Position numbers and translations under genes: made by a program | In this document: piece after piece, positions 1 through 12,017 of the stretch | Layout of the letters: every line of letters starts with the position of its first letter | How positions within the stretch are numbered: the first letter of the stretch is position 1 | The notes under the pieces: model-generated | Told to the model about the DNA's origin: nothing | The model's input: the letters and a program-made list of their open reading frames with translations, nothing else | Database searches by the model: none | Source of the DNA: Pelodera strongyloides | Taxonomy: Eukaryota; Nematoda; Chromadorea; Rhabditida; Rhabditidae | Direction of reading: 5' to 3' | NCBI GenBank assembly: GCA_036852015.1 | Contig: JAANDG010000232.1 | Location: 62,001-126,000 of the forward strand | DNA length: 64,000 nucleotides

Positions 1-661
1 TTGATAGATTTTTGTGGTGTTTTTCTATCTTTTCTTTTAATTCGAAGAGATGGGCTGGGTTCATTTTATCCATTGTCTGGATGAACAGTATTGGGAAAGT
101 ATTGTGTATTGTGGTTAAAAATTGAAATTTCGCGCTGGGAGGGTAGTCCTGAAGTCATATAAACAAGTAGTTTCCCTCGGGTAAGTATTCCCTGGGGAGT
201 GAAAATAACATTCCAACCTGAGGGTGGCAAACAAAAAGAAAGTAGTTCCCTGTAACTGAGTGGTAAATATGGTCTCGGTACCGGTGAGTAGTAACGAACA
301 TTTTAGTGCATTGTATTCATAGTAAAACCATTAGATTATTTGTTAGGTTTTTTGGTCAAGGTTAAACCATTTGGCATAGTTACTCTTGAAAAATTTACGG
401 TGCGGGCAATTTGATGGCCAGCGCGCGAAAGAAGGAGTGCCGCGCGCACACAAAAGTTCGCGAGGGCGTCGCCGCGAATTTAATTTTTCTCACTTCTAAT
501 AGTTTAGCTATGTTGAAAATGGCCGATTGCATAATTGAAGTACAGATTTTGCAGTACAGTAGATTATTTACTACAGTCACGTGTAAAACGAAACTTCTTT
601 GTGTTATTGCACTATTGCATTTACTTGAACTTGTTTAACTTCACTTATTTATTACCAGCCG

Positions 662-711
662 TTCGAAGAGCCCTACGGGCTCTTCTCCGACTGGAGGAAT
701 CGGCCTTCGGC
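662..711. repeat. Two adjacent perfect hairpins
   Basis: Two consecutive inverted repeats are visible: arms GAAGAGCCC / GGGCTCTTC with a 3-base loop, then arms AATCGGCC / GGCCGATT with a TTC loop. They resemble bacterial terminators in shape, but nothing else here is bacterial. I treat them as structural or repeat-derived sequence. Confidence 0.6.
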
Positions 712-788
712 CGATTGTTTCCCTATTTGAAAAAAGAATTGCTACAATGTAAAAAGTTAACTCTCGTCTCTTTCTCTTCCGTGCCACT

Positions 789-903
789 TACATTCACACG
801 TCTCTGATTGTGGAAACGTATAATAATCAGTTTGGATCTCCACTCGACTAATGCTACCATGCAAATTTGCCATTGACGGTGCTTATGTAGAGCATATTGC
901 TAC
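789..903. repeat. Dispersed repeat, copy 1 (second copy at 60798-60903)
   Basis: This segment and one 60 kb away share ACATTCACACGTCT, AACGTATAATA, TGGATCTCCA and CATGCAAATTTGCCATTGA in the same order with a few indels. They are diverged copies of one interspersed repeat. In this copy the repeat runs directly into a tRNA-like sequence. Confidence 0.75.
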
Positions 904-916
904 CCCTATAAAAGCT

Positions 917-998
917 AGCATAGCTCAACCGGTAGAGCGTCGGACAGTGAATTGAGAGGTTGTGTGCTGCTGTGGGTTCGAATCTCGCCAGCGACAAA
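917..998 (+). repeat. tRNA-like sequence, probably a SINE head or tRNA pseudogene
   Basis: The block has a D-arm-like TAGCTCAACCGGTAGAGCG and a T-arm-like GTGGGTTCGAATCTCGCC, which are the two pol III internal promoter boxes. The bases where the anticodon stem should form do not pair, and the acceptor arms match only partly. It is therefore not a convincing functional tRNA. Its position just after a dispersed repeat suggests a tRNA-derived SINE. Confidence 0.4.
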
Positions 999-1521
999 GA
1001 TTTTGTATTCTCTTTCGATCGAAGAATTTTCTTTATGAAGGGATTTCGTTGTGCACATAAAAACAAACCCGTGACAAACTCTTCTCCTTTATATAATATA
1101 AGATTCTCTGTTCGTATCAAAGGGTAACATTTCGAAATCACCCCACTTCCCAAGGCCCAAGGGAAACGGCCACCTAACACTAAACGTTACAATATGTTCA
1201 ATTGTGTATGGACTATTGCGTCTGCGTATCGTCGCCCCGCCCACTTACCTCCGCCGAATGCGCCAGTGATAAAGTGATAAAGTACATCAGGAAAAAAAGT
1301 GTATAAAGACAAGTTGGCGGTTAGAGTTCACGTAATACCTTTGAAATCTTATTACTCATATCATGACCACAATTTCCTTAGTTTCTCCTAATGTTGAAAA
1401 TCTTGAGTAGCTTCTAGAGAAAACATTGAACCAGAACTCGCACTCTTTAAAGCGATATGAGAGCCGGAATTTAAAACGGATTCAGGATAACTGCATTCCC
1501 ATGCAGCATATACACTGACGA

Positions 1522-1810
1522 AAGTTGGCGTGCAAGAGGCAAACTTACGCCGTGCAAAGTGCATTTGGTTACATGGGGGCGTGCAACTTGCCCGCCCTTA
1601 TCACGCCGCTTGTACGCCAAAAGCACGAAGTGAAATGGCGCGAGTACGGCGTGCAAGCGGCAACTTTATGGCGTGCAAGAGGCAACCTTGCTTCCTTACG
1701 GCGTGCAAGCGGCAACGTTACGGCGGGCAACTTATAATCCAGAATTCAACGGCGTGCCACTTTTTTCCATGCCGCATGCATGACATAACGTTGCCGCTTT
1801 CACGCCAAGT
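1522..1810. repeat. Degenerate GGCGTGCAAG/GGCAAC repeat block
   Basis: The words GGCGTGCAAG and GCGGCAAC recur at irregular 20-60 base spacing, and their inverse (GTTGCCGCTTTCACGCC) appears at the right end. The block therefore has both direct and inverted copies. It lies just right of a TTAAAGCG fold-back end at 1447, and may be the interior of a larger decayed element. Confidence 0.5.
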
Positions 1811-3724
1811 TTCACGTTGTAAATACATAGGAATACAGTTGTGCATCATAAGATTTAAAACGCGCGCTATACAATACTGCTTTTATGGAATGGGTTTATC
1901 CCAAACGATTGTGTTTTATTTCAAAACAATCAACGCGCGATGATTTTGTGTGACCCTGACCCTTTATATATTGTAAATCTATATACAGTTGTTTATGCGT
2001 TCGGTCGTTTAATACTGGCCATAGGCATAGGTATTTATTTCGGAAGATAATTGCCATATTAAAAGCTTATAAGGTTTAGCATAGGAGTTTACGCTTGCTC
2101 ATGGTTACTTTTGCCGTAAACCAGTCCAGTGTATATAAACATGGACAAACTAAGTAAGATCTACATTAATTTATAATTTGAAAAATACTTAACTAACCTT
2201 GGAACAAATTAAAAGCTTCAACACAGTATTGATGCACCCTTGAGTAAAAGAGCACACATCTTGATTCTTGATGCAAAAAAAAAATTCTAATCTATACAAG
2301 CACGGAAAGGTGTTCACTGTTCTTCCAAATGGTTTCGTGATAATTAATTGATAGACAAAACAACATCATTGTTTCAATCGTAATTGACACAGTTGCCGCA
2401 ATTGACACAATTAACACATATGGCATGACACTCCCTTTATAATTGACAAGTCTGGGGGGTTTGCCTCCTTATAAAGCATTAGCAGAACCAGTATGACTAT
2501 GCTGGTTATTATAAGACTGCAGAGTATGCGCATCATAAACAGCCTAGACTACTCGGCTCAAGAATTTATCCCCCATCCGCAAGCCTACTTCAACCTAACT
2601 TTTAAATATGTATAAAAATACATATTTAGTTACTTATTGTTATTTATTGACCTTAGTTAGTGAGTTGACAGTTTATGTTGTATCATATTGCACGAAATAG
2701 CGGTCGGTTTTTGAAACACATCTCGAGTACCTTCATTATTATATATTTATGCAAAGTGGGGTCGAGTTCAGGTCGATTTATTTATACTAATAAGGCGCAT
2801 TTGCATATAACGCATGGTAATGTACGTTTCAAGAACCGGCAGTTATTCGCTTCAATTGTGGTTATAGCAATCACATGGTTGAAGTTGAATATCTAAAATT
2901 ATCCACCGTTTCTTAGCTGGATTGCGGCTACAGTACATTGTACATTACTATACAATTGATAATTTTTTTATGTCAGTGACAGCACATATTATAGTATACG
3001 AGTAATCCCTAATTCTTGTCTAATAGTCTTGCAACAGAAAAAAAGTTTTGGTGATTTTTCTGGACTCGCGGTAGGCCGGTTTTTGAAACATTCGTTGTCA
3101 ACTGTATTTTACGCGTTGTGTTACGCGTATATTTACACAAATATATAATACCAGACGGCTATCGCCGCCTGCGACGACTTTCAAAGTCTAAAATGCAGGA
3201 ACATCAGTGAGCACACTTATGTGAAACTTTTGAAACGTATCTTGAAAAATCATGAAGTAAAATTCGAATTTCGCTTGCTCGAGACGGAGCTCCGGCTCTC
3301 TTTTTATAGCCTTTAGATATTCAAATTTTGTCGTTGCGTTCACACACGGCTTCAAACAAAAAAGTAAACTCTTCTCCTTTATATAATAAGATTATAATAA
3401 AAATCGCGCAGTTAATTGCATTCGGGAATACTGCGCCAAACATACGTTTCAAAAACTGGGTGTTATACGTTATACGGCTTTAATAGCACTCTGAATATGA
3501 AATATCTGACTAATACTTGTTATGATTGTGTTGTACATACTTGATATTCTTGTTATTTTCATCCAACAAAACATGGTCTATTTACGTCAGCACTGATCCA
3601 TGAACTCTTTTCACTTTTTATCTTTTTCTATTGTTAAAACCTGAAAACCAGTTACAGTATCTCAATCGGCGATCGGAAATTCCGTGCACCGGGAAATCGA
3701 GTTTGTCCATCTGCGCATATAAAT

Positions 3725-6700
3725 ATGGCTCCGACTCCGCCCCTTCCGCTGATTCCTGCCGGGACCGTCGAACACCTCTCATCCCTCGAGCCTTACCTAT
3801 CCTACATGGCCATGCTACTGTGGATACCCTTTTGCTATATCGGATACCGGTAAGGGTACGGTAGTTAATGACTGAATCTTTTAGGGGTTAGTGGAATATT
3901 TAGCATAAAAAATGTCGAAAAATAGTTTTGAGAGTATGGATAATGTCTTCCACTATCGACGGGTAAGCCTATAGATTCTTTAAGCGACGAAAGGAAAAAC
4001 CTACTGCGCATTAGAGCGTAAAGTGTAGACCATAGTGTTTACCTTTGTAATGATATGTAGAGTTGTACTGTGACGTAATTACATTATTCTTATGATAGTT
4101 TTATTTTAATCCATGTTGTCATTTGCAAGTTTGCACCTTAACTCTGTAGAGTTGGCAACGATGTAAATATGGAAACCTTGCGTTCGCTTCCCCGCTTACG
4201 TCACATTGCGTATCTACATATCATTACACCTTCATAAGCATAAGATTCAGATTCATAATGGCATGATTGACAACGAAAGTAATCTGTAAGCTTCGTATAC
4301 AAAGAAGCTTTTGCTGAATATATGTATGTCTATACACAAATGAAGGGCTCTGAATTAAATCGTCGTATTTAGCATTTTCCGCACACTTTTCGCCCTACTC
4401 CAAGCCGTGTTTATCTACTGGATCGCGCCAATTTTCTATTCACCAAATTTGAAGAAGTATGAAAATCGGTGGACGGGTTAGTGATTTTTTTGCATATTAT
4501 TACTTTTTATTATTATTTTGATTAGCATTCTCTGTTCTTCTACTGCACGTTTCCCGCGAAACAAAAATATATTCCGCGTTTCCTGGCAGGCTAGCACCCA
4601 ATCCCACGCAATAAGAAAAGTCGCATGTTTCCTGACAGATTAGCCAATCATGTCCCGCAATTAAACATTAGGCAAGGTCTTGTGTTAGCGGCAACCGCGC
4701 GGCAATGATCTCGCGCACGGTTTGGTTTGTCACGTATCGTACCGCGTACTCTGTCACAACCAAATTCACTTTCTCTTCTCCTTCTTTTGGCTACAGGAAA
4801 CGTTTATCTAACCGAACAATCTTTCCATCTTTAACTCTTGTTTTTGGCGGTAATTCGTAATTTTTCCGCACATGTAGTCTATGTTCGGTTTCACCCAAAA
4901 TTACGCTCAAAGTTTTCAATTGTGTGGTCGAGCCTCTCTCCCAGCGAAACACTATTTTCGCAGTTCTCTCTCTCTCTCTGAGTCTCTGACAGCGATAGTT
5001 ACTTTCACTTTCACTTTTTATATTTCCTTTAAATTCGAAAGATAATTGAAAATCTGGTCACACTTACTAAAATTCGCATATAATGATATAATTATAAATT
5101 TTAATGACAGCACAATATCGGTGAATTTTGACAAAACGCGATTTTGTCGGCTTCACATCCTAGGCGGGCCTAGGCCCTCGATATTCGTATAGGAAACTCT
5201 TATTAGTTAACAGTTGTGAAGGGTCATACATGCATACTTGTGAAAAATATAATATGTTAGGGTTTTACAGCATGTTGGTTTTCTCATGAGCCTGGGTTTT
5301 GTACATTACGATTACACTGAGGAAAAATAAAAATGCAAGAAAAACATACAGTTTATTTGTCTTCAAAGCGTTCAGGTTCAGGATGGGGTGAAATATCATC
5401 AATCATAAAAGGCAATCACTTAATACAGTTTACACTTACACGATAACTGGTTACGATTTTGGTTTCTGTTCGAGAACGGGCACTCTTGACATGTAGTTAA
5501 TTGAACTGTGCCGGGAACGGGAACAACTGAACGCTGAACCAATATGATTCTAGAGCGTAACGTAAGTCATACAAACAAACAAACAAACGAAAATCACAAT
5601 TTTACAGAATAATATATTTATAGTTGAAGCCAGAGGCTTTCTTCTCCATAAAGTGCTGAAATCTGTTTCAAAATATAGTTGTACCTTTTATCTTCTCATG
5701 GGTTTCAAATGTATGTGAGTATCAAACCAGTTTTCGACTTTCTTTTTTTTCTGATTCTTTCGTAGGTTTTCTTGATTTCTCTATTTTCTTTTTCTTTTTC
5801 ATCAAGAGTTTCGCTTAAATATGCTCCCAAATTTTACACCTATTCTATCAGCGCAAATGATGATTATCTCCGTTTACGGAAAACAGTTGTGTTTACATTG
5901 AGAACTCTGAACTCTTATTGCGATCATTTAACATTGTGACAAAGGGTCATCGCAGTGCATCTCTTTTCACTTGTGTTCCTTCTTTATCCAAAGCGATGCC
6001 GGTAAACTTCTTTTTACATTGAACTGTTCAAATTTCTCATGTGGTTCTTTTGCCTACTTTTTACCAACGCCTACGCTTGCTAGCATTTATTTGCATGTAC
6101 TCAACCGCACTTTTGCAAAGGTTTATAAATTACTGGTCAGCGCAAACTACAACCCACAGAGAGAGAAATTAGTACGACCAACTACTAATGACAAACTTCC
6201 AAATCTCCAATTTTCAGTTGTTACCGGCGGTACAGACGGAATCGGAAAAGCGTACACGTACGAATTGGCGAGAAGAGGAATTCGAAAGTTTGTGCTTATC
6301 GGAAGAAACAAATCGAAACTGGAAGATGTCAAGATATTCCTTGGTTCGTTTTGGAATTCGGTTTGACACTGCGTAACGCACACAAACAAACAAACAAACA
6401 AACATCTAAACTTTCCATAATAAATGTAGATGTAGCAATGTACATATTCAGATGCTGTTTAATGCAGATGTACGTTAATGTAGTGTATAATACACGCTAT
6501 ATTGATTAATTTAATTTTAATTTTGTTTTACGCTTCAAGAGCGTGCATCTTTATTCAAGGGTGAAAATACAGATTCAAATTTTGCTTATGACATGTTCCG
6601 CAGAGGTCCTAAGCAGTAGGCGACGAGTTCCAGATGACAAATTGCTCGACGTCTTCGGGCTGGGGCCAGGAGCCAGGAGGGATTGATTAGCCAAACAATA

Positions 6701-8970
6701 AAAATATTTTCAGAACTCACATATCAGTGTCGTGTGCAGACCTTCGTTTTCGATTTCCTTTATGATGATTACGATAAACTTCGTCAATTTATCAGTGATA
6801 TTGATGTTGGATTTGTGGGTGAGTAGAGATTTTTCCCCTGTAGTATCCTTATGAAGCACATATAGTTATGAAACGGGGTGTCATGTATGGAAATCAACTA
6901 TTTACTAGGATCCAAAATTTTTATGGAATTCGTAATTTTACATCGATTTACTCCTTCCAATTAGAAGTTTTTGCTTTGTAAAGCATGTCTTTCGGAATTT
7001 AATACCATCATCTTTCGATAAAAGGAAACTATTTGAGCAATTCATTCTCGTGATCCTCCTCCTTTAAATACATGGTATTTTACTTGTCCCTATGTAGTAT
7101 TTTTCACAGTTCACTTCCACACCTATAATTTTTTGTTTGTATAATCACTTATTGGATGATTACACCCTTTTTTTACATATATTTCCAGTTTACTTACATA
7201 TTTCCCAAAAATAAGGGAGCACAGACGCACGTATTGTCTTTGACAGCGGTCTTCCAATAGTAGACATGAACTATAAGCGTGTCACGCTCGAATAGCTCGT
7301 ATAAGCCTAGCATAAGATAAACGACACGCCTAATACTAAGCAACCATGAGCCTAAGCCTGAGCTTGAACCTCATGGTTAGTGCATGCACGGAAAACACCA
7401 AATTGAGCTGTTCTTATAATAATAGTAATAATAAATGTTTATTGGAACAGCGAGTCGTATGGACAAAGAAGACAAGTTCACAAGTTCTTGAGGTAGCGGC
7501 TATTAGCTCGCAAACCAAAAGGTACCCTAAGATGTTGGTGCGGTAAGGACACCATCATACTAACAAGGGACCGTGTGCATTTTAAATGTTCGTTCTTTCC
7601 AGTGAATAGCGTTGGTGTTGGACGCGAGAATCTTGAACGATACGGTGATAATCCGGACGCGGACAGACAGATTTTGAAAGTTAACGCACTTGGATCGGCT
7701 GAGGTGTTTTTTACGAGACTTTTGTGTATGAAATATAAGATTGGCTATGCTGGGCTGGCTCATCAAAAAACGCAAAAGTTGACACACATGAACGTTACTT
7801 GTGTTGGTAGCGCAGTAACGCCCGCAAGCAGCATTTTTCATTCACGCAGTAAATTCAAAAGTTGTTCTAAACTTGGCTGGTACCACCAACACGCAGGGAG
7901 CCCTCCCGAGGTTCACTAGCGCTCTGAATATCTTCTGCTCTCGCGCTCTTAGCTCCCTAGGGAGGCCAGGGAGTTTTTTTTCGGCAAAAAACCATTTGGT
8001 GATGGGCCAACGACGGTTTTTTTCTGTGGTTTCGGCAATTATTTTGCTTTTCCTGTTTAGTATACCATGTAGTTAAAGGAGTTTGAAAACACCTAATTAC
8101 ACCCAATTAACCTAATTAAAAGTACAACTAATTAAATAAAATAAATAAATATGTATTCTAGTTCCTATCACTTGTTCTCCCTGCAATGGAAAAGAATGGA
8201 GGAGGACAAATAGTTGTTCTCTCATCGAGGTAAATTAATTAATTTCTATTTACCTTTTTTACAAAAATTCAGGCCACATTAAGAATAATTATGATTTTAC
8301 TGTCAGGGCAAATATGATCTATATGTTACTTTATGTGAATGTATATTTAATATAAATAAAAAAAATACTGTTAAAAGGATATTGTACCATAGAAATGATG
8401 AATGTTTCAGCCAAGGATATCACCCAATACCCCTACTCGCTGCCTACTGCGCTTCAAAGGTTCGTATGTGTTCAGCATAAACGTTTTATTGATGTACTCG
8501 ACTTGAAATGCAAGTCTCGTTAGAGTTTATCTCAATCCCTTCCATAAATATTCGCGTACAAGCTCGCGGGTTACTTATACTTCTGCCCTTGTGAGATACA
8601 TCAACGATGTAGCTCTAGATGTACGATAGGTACGATGGTGCGATAAACGCAAGCACTCTTCTTTCAATTTCCGCTTCAAGGATAGGTTCTTCTTTATTCA
8701 AAAGAACTTTGTTACAGTGTGGTCGAGGCTTGCTCACGCCTTGGTCATGTGCAGAGTAGATGGCAAGTTCACGATGGCAAATTTTTTTACGTCTTCACCT
8801 CATTTTTAAATATTCAAATATTCTTTTATTTACAGGCAGTGATGTCGTTCCTTTCTGAATGTATCGATCGAGAGTACAAAACAATCAATGTACAGTACTT
8901 GACACCGGCGTTGGTTGCCACGAAAATGGTCTATTACTCGGTAAGTTGATGTCAGTATTCAACACACACA

Positions 8971-9005
<35 letters not shown>

Positions 9006-10669
9006 ATATATATATATATATACACACACAAAAATGAACTTTCACTTCCCTGCAACATCCGTTTTCAATACTCCAAAAATCAATGTTTTCGGTAAAAGGC
9101 AACGGTCAAAGGTCCTGTGTTCGGCCGCCTAATCTAAAGAATGAGATAGTAATCTACAAAGCGCGCAGAAAGATCAGATCCTCTTAGTTTCACCCCTTGC
9201 CCATGTCGGGTCGGCTTTCCCGCTAAACGGGAGCGGACTCTCGGCCTGAGCAGGGGTAGGGAGATACAGACAGAATTGAGTGAAGTTCGCCACTGGGAGC
9301 TTGTAGTTAAAGTTGTATTCAGGTTAAGAAAATTACACCTGCCATTTTACAGTCACGAAAAACGCTGGTTCTTGTGAAGTTAATCATTAAAATTGTATGA
9401 CTTAATCAATATGATTTATTGTGACGCTTGTTGTACATTGTAGTGGGGTTTAATCGTTTAATTACGGCCAAATATCGAATCATCGTGTTTTGCCCGTCTT
9501 ATTGGCGGCAACCTGTGATTAGCACACTTAATTGTACTAGTGACATGTCGAGAAACCTAGCTTATATTCCGCTGTCCCCCAAAAACAAACCCAAATTTCT
9601 TTCAGAAAGGTGGCATCTTCGTGGTGACGCCGGAAAACTTTGCCCGTCAGGCTGTGCGAACCATTGGCCTCGTCAAGGCTACCGCTGGGTGCTTTAACCA
9701 TGAAATTCAGGTGAGAAAATGGCTACGAAGCCAATAACTAAACACCACGTATTGATTTGTAACACACATCGTACCTTGTTAGTTTGTTGAAATGGTGGTG
9801 TCTTCATCTAACGTCACATCCAAATCGCATGGAGTATAACTTGTCTAATTTTGCAATGCTCTTTGTAATTCTTGAAATTAGATCTTTATGCATTCATTCA
9901 TATTATTATATGTAGATATAAACTAGAGCAAGCGCCGGCACATTGTGGTGCAGCAGCACACAAGCCGTAGTGCGAGACGGTCGCCGCGCACTTGCCGCCC
10001 TAAGTCGCGCAAGAGCCTCGAATTTTGGACTCAAATAATTGCTATTATTTCCTTCAGCTTCTCATTCGTCACATCTTCCCCTGGTCAATTCTCAAGCATC
10101 TAATTATGCCCGTTTACTACTATCAAAGGCATCGGATGACCAAATTACATCAGAGAGAAAAAGGTACTGTACTTTCATATTTGAGAGAAAAGGGTACTGT
10201 GCTTTCATATTTACCGTTGTTTAGAAGTCCACTGGGACTAGCTATATCATATTTATAGAATACAGTACAAAAAGCAAAGACCTGGCAAGATAAGAACCAT
10301 CAACCAGTAACACCAGATCCTAATACAGAGTAACAGGATCGTGTCCCGTACCTTGCTAACTACCATCATAAGGCTAGACTAACCACGTAACTATCAAAAA
10401 TAGCCTTGTTCATGCTATAACAGAAGTGCTGTAGCTATTTATAATAATTTTTAAAGCGAAATACCAGCCGGTTTTTGAAACGCATCGTGAACGACTGAAT
10501 AATTAGGTATTTATCCTAATTTGCTCGATTTTTTATGCTCATTTACATAAGCTGTATAAGAATGCTGCGGTACTCGGTGTTTCAAAAACCGGCCGCTATT
10601 TCGCTTTAAAGTAATTTATTTTACATTTTAGCGCAACAGGGAATCGCTACCGCTCGTGGAAAGGCCTAA
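3725..10669 (+). CDS. Very-long-chain 3-oxoacyl-CoA reductase / 17-beta-hydroxysteroid dehydrogenase (let-767/HSD17B12-like SDR)
   Basis: Model: join(3725..3849,4373..4476,6218..6343,6714..6818,7603..7703,8162..8229,8411..8459,8836..8940,9606..9710,10058..10163,10632..10669), 343 residues, all phases consistent. It is an NAD(P)H short-chain dehydrogenase of the HSD17B3/12 branch, expected in the ER membrane, where it reduces 3-ketoacyl-CoA or steroid substrates. Visible: N-terminal hydrophobic segments (about 20-65), the TGGTDGIGK nucleotide loop (79-87), VNSVG (154-158), catalytic serines around 208-210, and the YCASK active site (Tyr222, Lys226). Exon lengths reproduce HSD17B12 spacing exactly around exons 3-4 and 5-6. 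The start was chosen at the first ATG giving the membrane segment; TATAAATA lies immediately before it, so the true transcription start may be farther up. The last exon is the least certain: reading through exon 10 to TAG at 10256 is the alternative. A 30-base tandem duplication repeats the exon-10 donor. Intron 10 holds a fold-back element. Confidence 0.88.
6532..6665. repeat. Intronic repeat shared by introns 3 and 7 of the dehydrogenase, copy 1
   Basis: It resembles 8678-8806: both begin with CTTCAAG, contain CTTTATTCAA, and end with a GGCAAG/GACGAG TTC..GATG..CAAAT..ACGTCTTC pattern. Both sit just upstream of an exon (4 and 8). The match is diverged and judged by eye. Confidence 0.45.
7878..7975. 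repeat. Degenerate GAGGCC-type fold-back element
   Basis: It contains CACCAACACGCAGGGAGCC, an internal AGCGCTCTGAATATCTTC and AGCTCCCTAGGGAGGCC. These are the arms and core of the fold-backs at 14829, 16780 and 38299, but the outer right end is missing. It lies in intron 5 of the dehydrogenase. Confidence 0.6.
8005..8057. repeat. Short dispersed repeat, copy 1 (copy 2 at 32818-32868)
   Basis: CCAACGACGG, a T-rich stretch and GGTTTCGGCAATT occur here, and nearly the same order occurs at 32.8 kb (CCAACGACGGGTTTTCTGTT, GTTTCGGCAATTG). Both lie next to TGGTGA/TGGTCAC words, so they are probably ends of one larger decayed element. Confidence 0.5.
8678..8806. repeat. Intronic repeat shared by introns 3 and 7 of the dehydrogenase, copy 2
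   Basis: Partner of the segment at 6532-6665, ending about 30 bases before exon 8. Either an internal duplication within the gene or two insertions of one element. Confidence 0.45.
8966..9028. repeat. (CA)n-(TA)n microsatellite
   Basis: About 40 bases of CA dinucleotides are followed by TA repeats and again CA. It is in intron 8 of the dehydrogenase. Confidence 0.95.
10153..10212 (+). repeat. 30-bp tandem duplication carrying the exon 10 donor
   Basis: Two 30-base units (10153-10182 and 10183-10212) differ at about three positions. Each carries a GGTACTGT 5' splice-site context, so the second GT (10194-10195) is exactly 30 bases after the first (10164-10165). Either donor keeps the reading frame. 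Confidence 0.85.
10451..10609. repeat. TTAAAGCG fold-back element (MITE-like), copy A
   Basis: It begins TTAAAGCGAAATACCAGCCG and ends in the inverse, GGCCGCTATTTCGCTTTAA, with GGTTTTTGAAAC/GTTTCAAAAACC arms and an AT-rich core. The ends include TTAA, as expected for insertion into TTAA. It lies in intron 10 of the dehydrogenase, and its right end is 22 bases before exon 11. Confidence 0.85.
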
Positions 10670-10715
10670 CTGCCACATAATACACGCACGGGTCAACTTC
10701 AAGGCTCAAGCCTAA

Positions 10716-12017
10716 AATTCAGATTACTGTTATCCCCAAAAGTTACCGTAATCCACTAGAAGCATACAATTGTACCATTAGAGTAACCTACGTTTCCAAT
10801 TCATAATACTATATATATCATAGCTTACTATTAAAATGCTAATCACATTTTATTAAGAAACTGATCTCACATTTACTCCTTGCGCATGCATATAATTAGC
10901 ATAAATTTCGTCATTGCTTTAATTAAGATTAATTATACAGTTTCAGAAAATCTAACAAACAAGAAAAAAGTTGCATTGAGCTTTCTGTTCGAAATTAATG
11001 AAGATAATAACTAGGGTCTAGAATTAGAGCAGACAATAAAGCGGTACGATGCGTGGTTTGTGAACTATAACCCTATGCAGGTATGCCGTTCTGTTCGCTT
11101 CTGACGCATCTGAAGCTATTTGCATACGAACATGAGAATTCAATGGGCCAGTATACATTTCAAAACCACGCACCATACCGCTTTAAATACAACAAACCAA
11201 GCGCACAAACGTGAACATCGATTTCGCGTTTTTCTTTTTTCGACGTTTTGTTTTCAAATAAACTACTTAATTCCCTCTCATACGTCACAGTAAAAAATGA
11301 TAAAACGTTTACTAACCGAACTAACACAATAAATCTTCAACAAACCAAAAAAAGTGTAAATCAAGGTGACGTGAAAACTATTATGTATTTATACGAACTT
11401 AAATATATACAATGCTATATCATATGCAACAGATCCCGTTGCAATGGAAAAAGTTCAAATCGAAAGCTGCGAACTAAACTAAACTACTCTTTAAACCATT
11501 TGAACGTAAAAGAAAGATAAGTCTAAGAAACAAGATCAATCTATTTTGTAGCGTAATAGATATATGGTTTATAGTACTAGTTAGATACATAGTGTAGTCT
11601 AATTAGCATACAGTTTCCATGGACATATTATTACATCATATGTATACAGTTTCTATACATACATTTTATTTGACGGGTATATATAGCTTATTTGGGCATA
11701 TAGCTTACAGTATAACATGGGCACCAAACTATTTGTAATCACCCGTTCTTTCTTAAATATTATGTACGTAATTGAGTAATTATGCAGTAATTACATTTAA
11801 ACGTTGTCATTTGTCATAAATTGGGAATGAAAAAGCGGTAAAGCTGAACAAAGGGAATGCAAAAACAAAAACACACTTCTAGGACTATAACCAAGAATAG
11901 GACAAAAACATCCGTGTACAAAACAGCAGAGAATGAATATCATAGAGTCATGCGAGACAATAACCACAAGCGTAACTATAAACTACAAGATACACAATTA
12001 TAAGTACAAACTACAAT
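10716..12017. other. Convergent intergenic spacer
   Basis: AT-rich spacer between the 3' ends of the dehydrogenase and the fucosyltransferase; both 3' UTRs must lie here. It holds one fold-back element (11036-11186). I see no exon, tRNA or strong repeat in the remainder. Confidence 0.6.
11036..11186. repeat. TAAAGCGG fold-back element, second subfamily
   Basis: The left end is TAAAGCGGTACGATGCGTGG and the right end its near inverse, CCACGCACCATACCGCTTTAA, with GTTTGTGAAC/CATTTCAAAAC continuing the arms. The outer TTAAAGCG is shared with the first subfamily, but the inner arm differs. Confidence 0.75.

Larger units (their letters stand above)
1..3724. other. Gene-free 5' region with repeats
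   Basis: I see no exon that I can support before the dehydrogenase start. The stretch contains two short perfect hairpins near 662-711, a dispersed repeat and tRNA-like segment (about 789-1000), a direct and inverted GGCGTGCAAG-rich block (about 1522-1810), and isolated arms of the GGTTTTTGAAAC fold-back family near 2700 and 3075. Two copies of an AT-rich end motif, TTTATATAATAAGATT, lie near 1087 and 3378. Short open frames here have no family resemblance or splice support. Confidence 0.6.

Noticed and set aside
662..711. Rho-independent terminators
   Set aside because: The hairpins look right but the DNA is clearly eukaryotic, with spliced genes and no bacterial promoters or ribosome binding sites.
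917..998. Functional tRNA gene
   Set aside because: No pairable anticodon stem and only a partial acceptor match; kept only as a tRNA-like repeat.
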